This document shows, one piece after another, positions 52,468 to 59,579 of a stretch of 64,000 bases of DNA. Both the position numbers and the translations under genes were made by a program. Position 1 is the stretch's first letter. Each line of letters begins with the position of its first letter. Below the pieces are notes generated by a model. That model was not told the DNA's origin. It searched no databases and worked only from the letters and a program-made list of their open reading frames with translations. Source of the stretch: a virus; IMG/VR virus record IMGVR_UViG_3300021141_000006, positions 1 to 64,000 of that record; one strand, written 5' to 3'.

Positions 52468-54218
52468 TGTAATACGTAATTATAATATGAAGCCATTTCG
52501 GCATATGTGTTGAATCCTGTACCTGTTAAAGCCTCAAGCTGATCATTTGTAAGGCGAGTTTTCCAAAGGGCTACTGCGTTGTGTGAAATATTTGCTCCGC
52601 CAAAAAGGTCTGACAAATTAAACACGCTTGTAGCTGGAACTGTTGCTGAAGTATCGCTGCCAACTTCAATGCCATCAACATAAAAAACATAGTCGTTTAA
52701 TTTATAAGCTAAAGCAAATTTATGTTTTCCATTTGTTAAACCAAAAGAGGGTAGGTCAATGTTTACTAATAAAGACCCACTAACAAAAACAGCGGCTTGA
52801 ATACGCCCATCTTGGTAATAACCAACCGCAATAACATTTGAACTTGTCCCGTTATTAAGAAGAATTCCAGCATAACTTGATGAGTCACCCGTTATAGTAA
52901 CATAAGAATCAAAAAACAAAGTCCCCTCAGTTTGCCCTATAAGCGAACTAATACCAGTCTTTGAAATAACATCTGCATTTCGTGTTACACTTGCTGAGGT
53001 TGTAGGTATGTAACTTGTACTATAATTTCCGACTTCGAGTTGTGCTCCCCAAGCATAGATGCCTTTTACTCCGTCTGCACCTGGTGTTTGGTCACTAGCA
53101 TTTGAATTAGCAATATAAATATGAGGCTGTGCTGATGTAGCAACACTTGTAAAAGTCATAGAACATCTGTACCATCCATTTCCGTAAGGAACAATAGAAG
53201 AGCTTATGACCCCACCAATTGTTGAACCAACAACACCAGTTTCAAGATTAAACCAAGCATTGAAATCAGATGGTGAATTTGATACCCTTGCAAAACAAAA
53301 ATTATACCCAGCTGCTTTAGCAAAAAACGAATAAGTATATGTGGTTGAATTTGCTATGCTTAGGGATTGGTAAATACCACCAGCATCATTAGCACCACTT
53401 TGTTGTATTAACTTTTCAGCATTTGAATTACCATCTGGAGATATTGTAGCATTTGCAGTTACGCTACTTCTAAATGTAGGCCACGCCGCATTATCAAAAG
53501 ACGAACTATAAGTGAGTAGGTTTGTCTTCTGCGGTTCTACTAACAAACTTGGACAAGTTCCGTTTGAGTAGTCAAGTCTTGGGATGTTTAGTCTTGTTTC
53601 CGTTTTTTGGTAGGGTAGAGCGGTTGAGCCTTCGACTGCTTGACCTCCATAAATATAAATAAAATCAGAAGTTGAAGCTGCGGAAAAGTATGGATTCAAA
53701 GTATTCGTTAAAGAAATCGAGCTTCTATTTGTTGAGCATCGATACCAACCATTTCCTACACTTGTAATTGTACCAGTTCCAGAAGTTACTGAACCATTGG
53801 CTAAATCAAATGTTACTGCACTACCTATCCAAATATTTAAAATGCTTGTACTTCCAGCTTTTGCGTAAATACTAATATTGCAAACATCTGCACCAGTAGA
53901 AAATGATTGACTTAATTGAGTTACCCCAATTGCTGACGAGTTCCATTTGTAAGCATTATTACCTCCAAATGGGTCTGATTGACCACTTGTTAAAGTAGTT
54001 GTAATTTTAATCCACGCTGCATTTGTAAAATCCTCCGAGTATTGCAATAGATTATAAGGCACTAACTCCACCAAGCCAGCAGAGTTCACTCGTGTTGCTG
54101 TGGTCGCTCGTGTTACTGACATATCGCCAGAACCATCGGACGGAATAACGGAATAAAGTTTGCCCTCTTTATATCCGTTTGGCGTTATGCAAATACTAGC
54201 CTGTGATAATAGACTCAT
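52464..54218 (-). CDS. modular receptor-binding-type protein B
   Basis: A 584-residue paralogue of the 600-residue gene with the same layout: two beta-sandwich modules (YNLLQYSEDFTNAAWIKI and NLLTYSSSFDNAAWP) and a lectin-like end (FYVDGIEVGSDTS, NAVALWKTRLTNDQLEAL). A linker RLNIPRLDYSNGTCPSLLVE is almost identical in both at DNA level, suggesting recent duplication or gene conversion. The ATGA overlaps with both neighbours show a single operon. The two copies may give different receptor specificities. Confidence 0.65.
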   Translation of the reverse strand: MSLLSQASICITPNGYKEGKLYSVIPSDGSGDMSVTRATTATRVNSAGLVELVPYNLLQYSEDFTNAAWIKITTTLTSGQSDPFGGNNAYKWNSSAIGVTQLSQSFSTGADVCNISIYAKAGSTSILNIWIGSAVTFDLANGSVTSGTGTITSVGNGWYRCSTNRSSISLTNTLNPYFSAASTSDFIYIYGGQAVEGSTALPYQKTETRLNIPRLDYSNGTCPSLLVEPQKTNLLTYSSSFDNAAWPTFRSSVTANATISPDGNSNAEKLIQQSGANDAGGIYQSLSIANSTTYTYSFFAKAAGYNFCFARVSNSPSDFNAWFNLETGVVGSTIGGVISSSIVPYGNGWYRCSMTFTSVATSAQPHIYIANSNASDQTPGADGVKGIYAWGAQLEVGNYSTSYIPTTSASVTRNADVISKTGISSLIGQTEGTLFFDSYVTITGDSSSYAGILLNNGTSSNVIAVGYYQDGRIQAAVFVSGSLLVNIDLPSFGLTNGKHKFALAYKLNDYVFYVDGIEVGSDTSATVPATSVFNLSDLFGGANISHNAVALWKTRLTNDQLEALTGTGFNTYAEMASYYNYVLQ

Positions 54219-54370
54219 GATAAGCTATTTAGAAATGATATTAAACAGTTTTGTGCCTCAAATGTACCGCCATCAGCTTGAACTCTGTTGATGAACAACA
54301 TTGTGATATAGTTAGGCTGACCCATAAAGTCATTCCCTATGGCGTTTGATATGGAGATCTGCATATTCAT
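54215..54370 (-). CDS. 51-residue fibre-associated protein
   Basis: Encodes MNMQISISNAIGNDFMGQPN followed by a short hydrophobic/basic stretch and an Ala/Gly-rich middle. It is coupled by ATGA to the receptor-binding protein gene and starts 1 nt after the preceding stop. It may be a short assembly factor. No homologue was recognised. Confidence 0.4.
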   Translation of the reverse strand: MNMQISISNAIGNDFMGQPNYITMLFINRVQADGGTFEAQNCLISFLNSLS

Positions 54371-54371
54371 A

Positions 54372-54845
54372 CTACCAAAGAGCTACGAAGTTCGATGCAG
54401 TCGTTCCTGTTGAGAATACTTTTAATACCTGAACAGGCAAGAAAGTTCCACCTAAAACATTAGAGAATAATACTGTTTGGCCACCTGCGGTAAGCACTGT
54501 TAAATTCCCTCCTGAGCCAATGTAAAGTACACATCCTCCTTTGTTTACATTTGAATATATAACATAAGAGTTTGTTGCTCCTGAGAAAATATTCGCATTT
54601 AATGTCAAGTTTTCCTCGCTTATAACATATACAACTGTAGCAGACGCTCCTGTTGTTGTATTATACACAATATCTCCAATCTGAACATTAGATGTAATGA
54701 AAGATCCTGTTGAATTATCCTCAAGTTCATTAGCTATAGGAGCAAATCCTGTACCTGATGTTACAATACTTGGGGATGGGATTTCTGCGTTATCAGACTT
54801 AACAATATTAATAGCTGTAGATGTCTGTAATTTTTGATATGCCAT
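54372..54845 (-). CDS. decoration-type structural protein
   Basis: A 157-residue Thr/Ser/Val/Gly-rich protein with a beta-only character (TSNVQIGDIVYNTTTGASA and VLYIGSGGNLTVLTAGGQ). Similar small proteins decorate phage heads or tails. It has its own TATCTTTG box and follows a terminator, so it begins the receptor-binding operon. Confidence 0.5.
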   Translation of the reverse strand: MAYQKLQTSTAINIVKSDNAEIPSPSIVTSGTGFAPIANELEDNSTGSFITSNVQIGDIVYNTTTGASATVVYVISEENLTLNANIFSGATNSYVIYSNVNKGGCVLYIGSGGNLTVLTAGGQTVLFSNVLGGTFLPVQVLKVFSTGTTASNFVALW

Positions 54846-54864
54846 GTCTTTTTAATTTATAAGA

Positions 54865-54872
54865 CAAAGATA
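54865..54872 (-). promoter_or_regulatory. -7 box TATCTTTG of the receptor-binding operon
   Basis: Plus-strand CAAAGATA, 19 nt before the start at 54845, just after the terminator of the preceding gene. Confidence 0.5.
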
Positions 54873-54885
54873 GGCAATATTTTAA

Positions 54886-54920
54886 AACGAAAAAGCCACC
54901 GGTTAAGGTGGCTCGACTTT
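54886..54920 (-). terminator. intrinsic terminator after the duplicated decoration gene
   Basis: On the minus strand AGCCACC and GGTGGCT form a 7-bp stem around a 6-nt loop (TTAACC), followed by TTTTCGTTTT. CGAAAA and TTTTCG flank the stem and can extend it. It ends the 54936-55550 transcript. Confidence 0.75.
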
Positions 54921-54935
54921 TCGTAGTAGGTTATT

Positions 54936-55550
54936 TTATTCGTATTTCACCGCTCTAGCCATTTCAACTACCGCTGAATCAGTCCCATCGTTTAATTGAA
55001 CAGCAAATAATAAATAATTGTCAACAGTTGGGTCAAATGCAACCGATGTTTGTGCTGTACTTGTTGCAGCATAATCAGACAATGCAGTTGTATTTGCAGG
55101 ATAAACAGTTAGTGTATTTGCACTTATTCTAGCAGTTCTAATACCCTGAATTAAAGTATTTGGATTTGAACTAAACCATGCTAAAGCATTTGCTCCTGTT
55201 AATGTATTAGATGTATTAATATAAACAGTAGAAGAATAATTTGCAGCAGTACCTGTTTTTTGATACCTAGCCATAAACTCAAGAGCTCCTCCTGCAGATG
55301 TAAATGTATTTGCAGGAATAAGAATAGTTTGAGAGATTGTAGTGTTTGTCGTACCTGTTACAGCCGTTCCGTTTGTTACTTTTAAATCAATAACAGATGG
55401 ATTTGCTGAAACGCTCTGAGACACAGTGTCAACGATATCTTGCATTGTATACGGTTGACTCTCATTGTTGATTAACGCTGAGCGACGCTCTACAGTCTGA
55501 TATGTAGGCGCTAAGCCAATAAACTTAGTGCCTGATGGGATAAGTGCCAT
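54936..55550 (-). CDS. fibre/decoration-type protein, paralogue of the gene at 39338
   Basis: A 204-residue protein. The core ILIPANTFTSAGGALEFMAR, then YQKTGTAANYSSTVYINTSN, and VDNYLLFAVQ aligns with the 197-residue gene at 39338. The first part (GLAPTYQTVERRSALIN) differs and may be an attachment region. Such small Thr/Ser-rich proteins are common in Bacteroidota phages and are probably virion surface components. It is preceded by a TATATTTG box. Confidence 0.55.
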   Translation of the reverse strand: MALIPSGTKFIGLAPTYQTVERRSALINNESQPYTMQDIVDTVSQSVSANPSVIDLKVTNGTAVTGTTNTTISQTILIPANTFTSAGGALEFMARYQKTGTAANYSSTVYINTSNTLTGANALAWFSSNPNTLIQGIRTARISANTLTVYPANTTALSDYAATSTAQTSVAFDPTVDNYLLFAVQLNDGTDSAVVEMARAVKYE

Positions 55551-55564
55551 GATTATTTTTTTTA

Positions 55565-55572
55565 CAAATATA
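55565..55572 (-). promoter_or_regulatory. -7 box TATATTTG of the duplicated decoration gene
   Basis: Plus-strand CAAATATA, 14 nt before the start at 55550, partly between the preceding stop (55577) and the start. Confidence 0.45.
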
Positions 55573-55576
55573 CGAG

Positions 55577-55753
55577 TTATTTTTTATAAGGAAATGCCTT
55601 GTTGAGGGCCTGACGTCGCTTCTCACATGGACTACACTCAGACGTTCCCTTCTTTACTTTAGCAATTGTGTCAGCTATCTTTTTGATACCCGTAGCACTA
55701 GTGACCTTGTGGATTGTATCACCAAGGCCACGGCTAGTACTAGTAAGTTTCAT
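55577..55753 (-). CDS. 58-residue Cys/Lys-rich protein
   Basis: Encodes MKLTSTSRGLGDTIHKVTSA followed by KKIADTIAKVKKG and the end SECSPCEKRRQALNKAFPYKK. A C-x-x-C-x-x-R-R-x-x-L-N ending is common in small proteins of Bacteroidota phages. It may bind metal through the Cys pair. It is the last of a group of small basic genes. The start shares a base with the stop of the 31-residue gene. Confidence 0.5.
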   Translation of the reverse strand: MKLTSTSRGLGDTIHKVTSATGIKKIADTIAKVKKGTSECSPCEKRRQALNKAFPYKK

Positions 55754-55848
55754 TACTTCTTCTTTGACATTGGTTTCTTAGCAGTGTACACAGGTGCACT
55801 CTTCTTAGTAGTAGCACCCATCTTAGTGCCGCAGCTTGACTTTTTCAT
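55753..55848 (-). CDS. 31-residue basic peptide
   Basis: Encodes MKKSSCGTKMGATTKKSAPV followed by a Lys-rich end. Its start is 5 nt after the preceding stop and its own stop overlaps the next start (TAATG). Small basic peptides of this kind recur in phage virion regions. Function unknown. Confidence 0.4.
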   Translation of the reverse strand: MKKSSCGTKMGATTKKSAPVYTAKKPMSKKK

Positions 55849-55853
55849 GATAT

Positions 55854-56195
55854 TTATTTTTTAACGTTACTTACTCTATTACCCATACCAACTCTTGACT
55901 TCTCTGCCTTCTTGGCCGCAAGTTTTGATGGACTCATTTCACTTCTTGTGACAGGAGTCTTTGCAGACACCCTTTTTGATGGTCGACAGTACTCATTCTT
56001 ACCACCACCACCACAGGCCTTACCCGTGCGCGTGTCAATCCACTTCTCCTTCTCCCATCTCTTAAGACTAGCTCCCTTCTCAGTCTTCTTTACGTTTCCT
56101 GATGCCTTACGGCACTTAGCAATAGCCTGCGAAGCTCGAGCTGAGGGGAACACATCATAAGATGCCTTTACTTTTTTGTAGCAGGCGTCCTTCAT
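55854..56195 (-). CDS. basic Cys-containing protein (DUF5872-like)
   Basis: A 113-residue protein with CYKKVKASYDVFPSARASQA and KCRKASG near the start, then WEKEKWIDTRTGKACGG and YCRPSKRVSAKTPVTRS. This C-Y-x-K-V-K-x-x-Y and W-E-K-E-K-W-I-D with GxxCG pattern is what I recall as DUF5872, seen in phages and giant viruses. Function unknown, but it is basic and probably packaged. It is coupled by one base to the upstream gene. Confidence 0.55.
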   Translation of the reverse strand: MKDACYKKVKASYDVFPSARASQAIAKCRKASGNVKKTEKGASLKRWEKEKWIDTRTGKACGGGGKNEYCRPSKRVSAKTPVTRSEMSPSKLAAKKAEKSRVGMGNRVSNVKK

Positions 56196-56485
56196 TAGTA
56201 CTTGCCTCTACGTGTTGATGGTGATGACTTGGTTGATCCACCCGGACCTGCCCATAATTTCTTACAAGCCCAATATCTTGGTGTTAATTTGTCATTGGCA
56301 GTGTCGCAGCTATGACGCGCTTTAAAGCTCTTACGTGCAGCCGCGCTATAATTGTGACCGTAGCCCTTCGCGCCAAAATGCAGTAGCTTCTCAGTTCCTC
56401 CTGAGCACGCCTTTACCATCATCTTCTTACCTGCGCGGTCAGAAGGACGTGGGGAGTTGCATTTCATTTTACTTTTGTCAGCCAT
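56195..56485 (-). CDS. basic protein with KLLHFGAKGYGHNYS motif
   Basis: A 96-residue basic protein. KLLHFGAKGYGHNYSAAARK followed by SFKARHSCDTANDKLTPRYW is a strongly conserved stretch seen in many phages (I recall DUF6321-like). Cys and His in the motif suggest metal binding. Its function is unknown. It belongs to a row of small basic genes read away from the 56746 promoter. Confidence 0.55.
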   Translation of the reverse strand: MADKSKMKCNSPRPSDRAGKKMMVKACSGGTEKLLHFGAKGYGHNYSAAARKSFKARHSCDTANDKLTPRYWACKKLWAGPGGSTKSSPSTRRGKY

Positions 56486-56488
56486 GTC

Positions 56489-56746
56489 TTATTTTCTTGG
56501 TCGTTGGTACCCCTGAGGCATCTTCATGCCTACTGAACTGCCGAGCTGTGCGAGGCCGCGCTCCGCGTAGGCCCCTGCAATATTGCGTTTTTTGCGTCCC
56601 ACGTCGTTTTTAACGGCGTATTTTGCGTCCAAAAGTTTCATTGCCTGCGCATTTTTCACATTTAGCGCATCTAATGTAGCCTTTAAGTTATCTGTCTTCT
56701 CAGAAGTTGGGACTTTTTTGGTTTCTTCTTTTTTATCTTCGGCCAT
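56489..56746 (-). CDS. Lys-rich small protein
   Basis: An 85-residue protein. A Lys/Glu start (AEDKKEETKKVPTSEKTD) is followed by a basic helix and AYAERGLAQLGSSVGM with a GYQRPRK end. It is the first gene of the small-basic-protein operon, preceded by a TAAATTTG box. Function unknown. Confidence 0.45.
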   Translation of the reverse strand: MAEDKKEETKKVPTSEKTDNLKATLDALNVKNAQAMKLLDAKYAVKNDVGRKKRNIAGAYAERGLAQLGSSVGMKMPQGYQRPRK

Positions 56747-56765
56747 TAGTTGTAATTTTACACAA

Positions 56766-56773
56766 CAAATTTA
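56766..56773 (-). promoter_or_regulatory. -7 box TAAATTTG of the small-basic-protein operon
   Basis: Plus-strand CAAATTTA, 19 nt before the start at 56746. It lies in the 42-nt divergent gap shared with the plus-strand gene at 56789, which also contains a tandem ATTTAATAA. Confidence 0.45.
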
Positions 56774-56788
56774 ATAAAATTTAATAAC

Positions 56789-57232
56789 ATGGATGACTAC
56801 CTAAAGTATTGGAAGGTCATACGCCAATATGTCAAGATAAAGTATGGACTAAACCAAGCTGATCTTGATATGATCCTGTTTCTCTACTCAGAGGCGTACT
56901 TCAATAAGGATAAATTTGATGAGTTCACCCGCCTAGTCGGATGGGACTCGAAGCGCTTCAAGCGAATGCTCAAAGAGGGATGGCTTGAGTCGTTCCGTAA
57001 GACTGACCCAAAAACACATAGGAGAGCCCTGTATAAGCTCTCCTTTAAAGCGAAGCATCTTGTGACGCTGATCTATAAATACCTGAACGGTGAACAGCTC
57101 ATCGCTGAGTCTTACGTCAACAACCCACTAATGCTCAGAAAAAACAAGAGATACCGCGATGCTGTGATGAGAGGTGCCGTGCTAAAGCTCAACGACTCTA
57201 TACGACAACAACAACATCTCGCTCGTGAATGA
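56789..57232 (+). CDS. putative winged-helix regulator embedded in the minus block
   Basis: A 147-residue protein. The N-terminal part (YLKYWKVIRQYVKIKYGLNQ then ADLDMILFLYSEAYF) and KDKFDEFTRLVGWDSKRFKR match a common Bacteroidota phage type with a MarR-like winged-helix fold. The C-terminal part is basic (MLRKNKRYRDAVMRGAVLKL). It probably regulates transcription or replication. It runs opposite to its surroundings, and its last 35 nt overlap the end of groES on the other strand. Confidence 0.55.
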   Translation: MDDYLKYWKVIRQYVKIKYGLNQADLDMILFLYSEAYFNKDKFDEFTRLVGWDSKRFKRMLKEGWLESFRKTDPKTHRRALYKLSFKAKHLVTLIYKYLNGEQLIAESYVNNPLMLRKNKRYRDAVMRGAVLKLNDSIRQQQHLARE

Positions 57233-57455
57233 TGGTGTACGGCTTGTCTTTGATCACCATCGTGTAGGAGTGCCCCTTGTCGTAGTAAATCTCGTCACCT
57301 GACTTGATAGCCGCCACCTCAGTGCCCGCCACCACGACCTTGCCAATCTTGTAGCGAAAGTCATTGGCGTCATGTGCACTCAATAGGAGGCCTGACTCAG
57401 TCTTGACCTCCTTCTCAATTGTCTCAATAATTATATTTTTCCCGATAGCGATCAT
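57198..57455 (-). CDS. groES: co-chaperonin GroES
   Basis: An 85-residue protein. IAIGKNIIIETIEKEVKTES is the first strand pair, followed by GLLLSAHDANDF, where the mobile loop lies, then IGKVVVAGTE, KSGDEIYYDK and the end IHERDVVVVV. These match GroES in order and length (usual length about 95). It caps the GroEL encoded just before it. It overlaps groEL by ATGA, and its 3' end overlaps the plus-strand regulator gene by 35 nt. Confidence 0.85.
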   Translation of the reverse strand: MIAIGKNIIIETIEKEVKTESGLLLSAHDANDFRYKIGKVVVAGTEVAAIKSGDEIYYDKGHSYTMVIKDKPYTIIHERDVVVVV

Positions 57456-59071
57456 TGTGCTTGATATGTTCGCGCCATTGTGATAATAGCGTCAGTTGAT
57501 AAAATTGTCGTAGCCACACTCACAGCGTTCTGTAGGGCTGAGCGCGTCACCTTGAACGGGTCAATGACACCCATCTGCAATAGGTCACCGTAGCTATTTG
57601 TCTTCAAGTTGTACCCATACCCCTCATCCATGGTGCCATCACCAAACTGATAGATGTCCTCAAACTTAAGGCCGGCATTCTCAAGAATTTGCTTCACAGG
57701 TGTCCTCAACGCCCTGCTCATGATCTCAAACGCAATATGAAGCTCAGCACTGTCAGCCTGCATGCCATTGAACGCAATGGCCTCTTCAAGTAGTGCCTTG
57801 CCACCACCCGGTAGCACACCCTCTTCCAAGGCAGAGCGAACCGCCGACACAGCATCATCGACCCTGTCGTATAGCTCCTTCTGCTCAATGTCAGTCGTGC
57901 CACCTACAAAGATGACACCAACACCGCCTGTGAGCGAGGCAATGCGCGACAGAATAAAGTCCTTCTCATGCTTCTTAGTCGCCTCACCATGCGCTGCCCA
58001 TAGTTGCTCCACGCGCTCAGCCAATGCCTCTTCGTCAGTACGCACCGGTGAGTTAATGATCACAGTGTTCTGCGAGTCCACAATAATCTTGGCAGCATGA
58101 CCAAGGTCAGCATACGTCATTAGGCTCAAGTCATCACCGGTCTTCTCACTGAAGTACTTTGCACCCACCGCTAGGGCAATGTCACCCATCAGCTCATGCT
58201 TCTTGTATCCAAAGTTAGGCGGCTCAATAGCACACAGATTTAAGACACCCTTAGCCACGTTCGCTGCTAATGTGTTGACCACCTGTGTCGCACACGGCGC
58301 AATAATGAGAAGGCGCTTGCCCTCTTGAATAATTGGCTTGAGAATATTCTCTAACTGCAAAATATTATGGATCTCAGCGTCACACACCAAGACCATCACG
58401 TCCTCGAACACACACTCATCACGCTTGTGGTCATTGATGAAGTATGGCGAGTAGTACCCACGCTGTACCTTGAAGCCATGAGTGCTCTCAGCATATGTCT
58501 CATTAGTCTGCGACTTTTCCACGGTCACAATACCATTGGTTCCAATCTCATTGTACACTCGTGAGATGATGCCACCAATATGCTTGTCGTTGTTCGCCGA
58601 GATTGTCGCCACGTCATTGAGCATCTTTTTGGTCACCTTCTTCTTCTTCTTCTTTAAACTCTCCACCACCTCATCAGATATCTCCACCATGTGGCGTAGC
58701 ACCTGTATGCGGTTCAAGTCAGACGTAATGAGATCATCACCCGCCTTGACCAAGGCCTCAGTCAACACAATGGCCGTAGTCGTTCCATCACCCGCATTCG
58801 TAGCAGTCTTGTCAGCAGCCTCCTTCATCATCCTTACAGCTAAGTTCTCAACCGGATCAATCAAGTCAACAGCCTTCGCGACAGTTACACCATCCTTCGT
58901 TACAGTAATACCACTCGTATGATTCGCTGACTCGATCAGCACTGTGTTGCCCCTTGGGCCTAAAGTGCTCTTGACAGCACCTGCGATTTTTGTGATTCCA
59001 CTGATGAGCCTCGCTCGCCCATCATCCCCGAAACGGATATCCTTCGGAGAGTAACCTAAGTTCTCAGTCAT
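57452..59071 (-). CDS. groEL: chaperonin GroEL
   Basis: I chose the ATG at 59071 (a TTG lies 6 nt upstream), giving 539 residues against a usual 545. Conserved blocks are KIAGAVKSTLGPRGNTVLIE (nucleotide site), GDGTTTAIVLTEAL (with the catalytic Asp), DRVDDAVSAVRSALEEGVLP followed by GGG, and apical HGFKVQRGYYSPYFIND. The usual Gly-Gly-Met tail is absent (ends TMARTYQAQ). Groups of Lys (KKKKKKVTKK) lie near residue 140. It probably folds phage proteins such as the capsid. The gene order groEL then groES is reversed relative to bacteria, and the gene looks GC-richer than its neighbours. Confidence 0.9.
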   Translation of the reverse strand: MTENLGYSPKDIRFGDDGRARLISGITKIAGAVKSTLGPRGNTVLIESANHTSGITVTKDGVTVAKAVDLIDPVENLAVRMMKEAADKTATNAGDGTTTAIVLTEALVKAGDDLITSDLNRIQVLRHMVEISDEVVESLKKKKKKVTKKMLNDVATISANNDKHIGGIISRVYNEIGTNGIVTVEKSQTNETYAESTHGFKVQRGYYSPYFINDHKRDECVFEDVMVLVCDAEIHNILQLENILKPIIQEGKRLLIIAPCATQVVNTLAANVAKGVLNLCAIEPPNFGYKKHELMGDIALAVGAKYFSEKTGDDLSLMTYADLGHAAKIIVDSQNTVIINSPVRTDEEALAERVEQLWAAHGEATKKHEKDFILSRIASLTGGVGVIFVGGTTDIEQKELYDRVDDAVSAVRSALEEGVLPGGGKALLEEAIAFNGMQADSAELHIAFEIMSRALRTPVKQILENAGLKFEDIYQFGDGTMDEGYGYNLKTNSYGDLLQMGVIDPFKVTRSALQNAVSVATTILSTDAIITMARTYQAQ

Positions 59072-59074
59072 ATA

Positions 59075-59090
59075 CAATTAAATTTAATTG
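59075..59090. promoter_or_regulatory. 16-bp perfect palindrome before groEL
   Basis: CAATTAAATTTAATTG is its own reverse complement. It lies between the -7 box (59094-59101) and the groEL start, where it would overlap the transcription start. It is a candidate operator for a repressor of the chaperonin genes. The AT content makes chance formation possible. Confidence 0.45.
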
Positions 59091-59093
59091 CCA

Positions 59094-59101
59094 CAAATTT
59101 A
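59094..59101 (-). promoter_or_regulatory. -7 box TAAATTTG with -33 TTTG for groEL-groES
   Basis: Plus-strand CAAATTTA, 22 nt before the groEL start. A TTTG on the minus strand stands 20 nt upstream of it. That gives the Bacteroidota -33/-7 pair. Confidence 0.5.
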
Positions 59102-59121
59102 AAAATAATTGTGACACAAAA

Positions 59122-59150
59122 CAAAAAAAAAGCCATCCCGAAGAATGGCT
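59122..59150 (-). terminator. UUCG-capped terminator after the 98-residue gene
   Basis: On the minus strand AGCCATTC, TTCG and GGATGGCT form an 8-pair stem (one wobble) with a UUCG loop. A run of nine T follows. It lies between the small gene ending at 59171 and the groEL promoter. Confidence 0.8.
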
Positions 59151-59170
59151 CTAATTTTAGCTAAGCACAA

Positions 59171-59467
59171 TTACGCAACAGTGACAGCACTGATAGCACG
59201 TGGAACTTGAGCCACATATACCACATTAGTCCAAGATGTCTGCAATGCATTCTTCACAGCATCCTGAATAACATCACGCATGTCATAAGCCACCTGCGCA
59301 GCATGCGTCAATGTGATAGCACGGCCTGTTTGGTAAGTAATGACAGTTGTTGTTGCAGTAGCCGTGTTGTTAGTTGCACCTGTACCCGCAGATACCATGG
59401 CAATGCCAACTACACTAATCAACTGATTTGGTTGTCCCGTTACAGGGACCGAAATAAACTTTTCCAT
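59171..59467 (-). CDS. small Thr/Ala-rich structural-type protein
   Basis: A 98-residue protein. FISVPVTGQPNQLISVVGIA and the Thr-rich TGATNNTATATTTVITYQTG resemble short beta-rich phage virion proteins, followed by a helix (QVAYDMRDVIQDAVKNAL). It has a TATCTTTG box, a strong terminator and thus its own transcript, as expected for an abundant product. I could not place the family. A decoration or minor capsid role is likely. Confidence 0.5.
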   Translation of the reverse strand: MEKFISVPVTGQPNQLISVVGIAMVSAGTGATNNTATATTTVITYQTGRAITLTHAAQVAYDMRDVIQDAVKNALQTSWTNVVYVAQVPRAISAVTVA

Positions 59468-59498
59468 CTTAAAAAAATTAATGGGTTAAACAATACCA

Positions 59499-59506
59499 CA
59501 AAGATA
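59499..59506 (-). promoter_or_regulatory. -7 box TATCTTTG of the 98-residue gene
   Basis: Plus-strand CAAAGATA, 31 nt before the start at 59467, directly following the T tract of an upstream terminator. Confidence 0.45.
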
Positions 59507-59507
59507 C

Positions 59508-59573
59508 CAAAAAAATAATGGGGTACCGCTTTCAACTGATACCCCAATTACTCCGTTTTGAAACGACTAAAGT
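59508..59573 (-). ncRNA. candidate small RNA with own promoter and terminator
   Basis: A promoter (TTTG, 20 nt, TAAATTTG at 59611-59580) points to a start near 59573. Only about 65 nt downstream a stem (TGGGGTA / TACCCCA, 59519-59546) ends in a T run (plus-strand A run near 59508-59516). Between them a small hairpin (CGTT / AACG, 59554-59565) lies. No reading frame fills the unit. It could be a regulatory RNA, or an attenuated leader of the 98-residue gene. Confidence 0.45.
59519..59546 (-). terminator. terminator of the small RNA unit
   Basis: TGGGGTA and TACCCCA arms with a 14-nt loop. On the minus strand the stem is followed by TTATTTTTTTGG. Confidence 0.6.
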
Positions 59574-59579
59574 AGAACT

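Noticed and set aside
57762-58100. Plus-strand frame of 112 codons inside groEL
   Set aside because: It is antisense to a strongly conserved gene, with Ser/Ala-rich composition typical of a shadow frame.
59207-59518. Plus-strand frame of 103 codons over the 98-residue gene and small RNA unit
   Set aside because: It is antisense to a gene with a good promoter and terminator, and it crosses the small RNA terminator.
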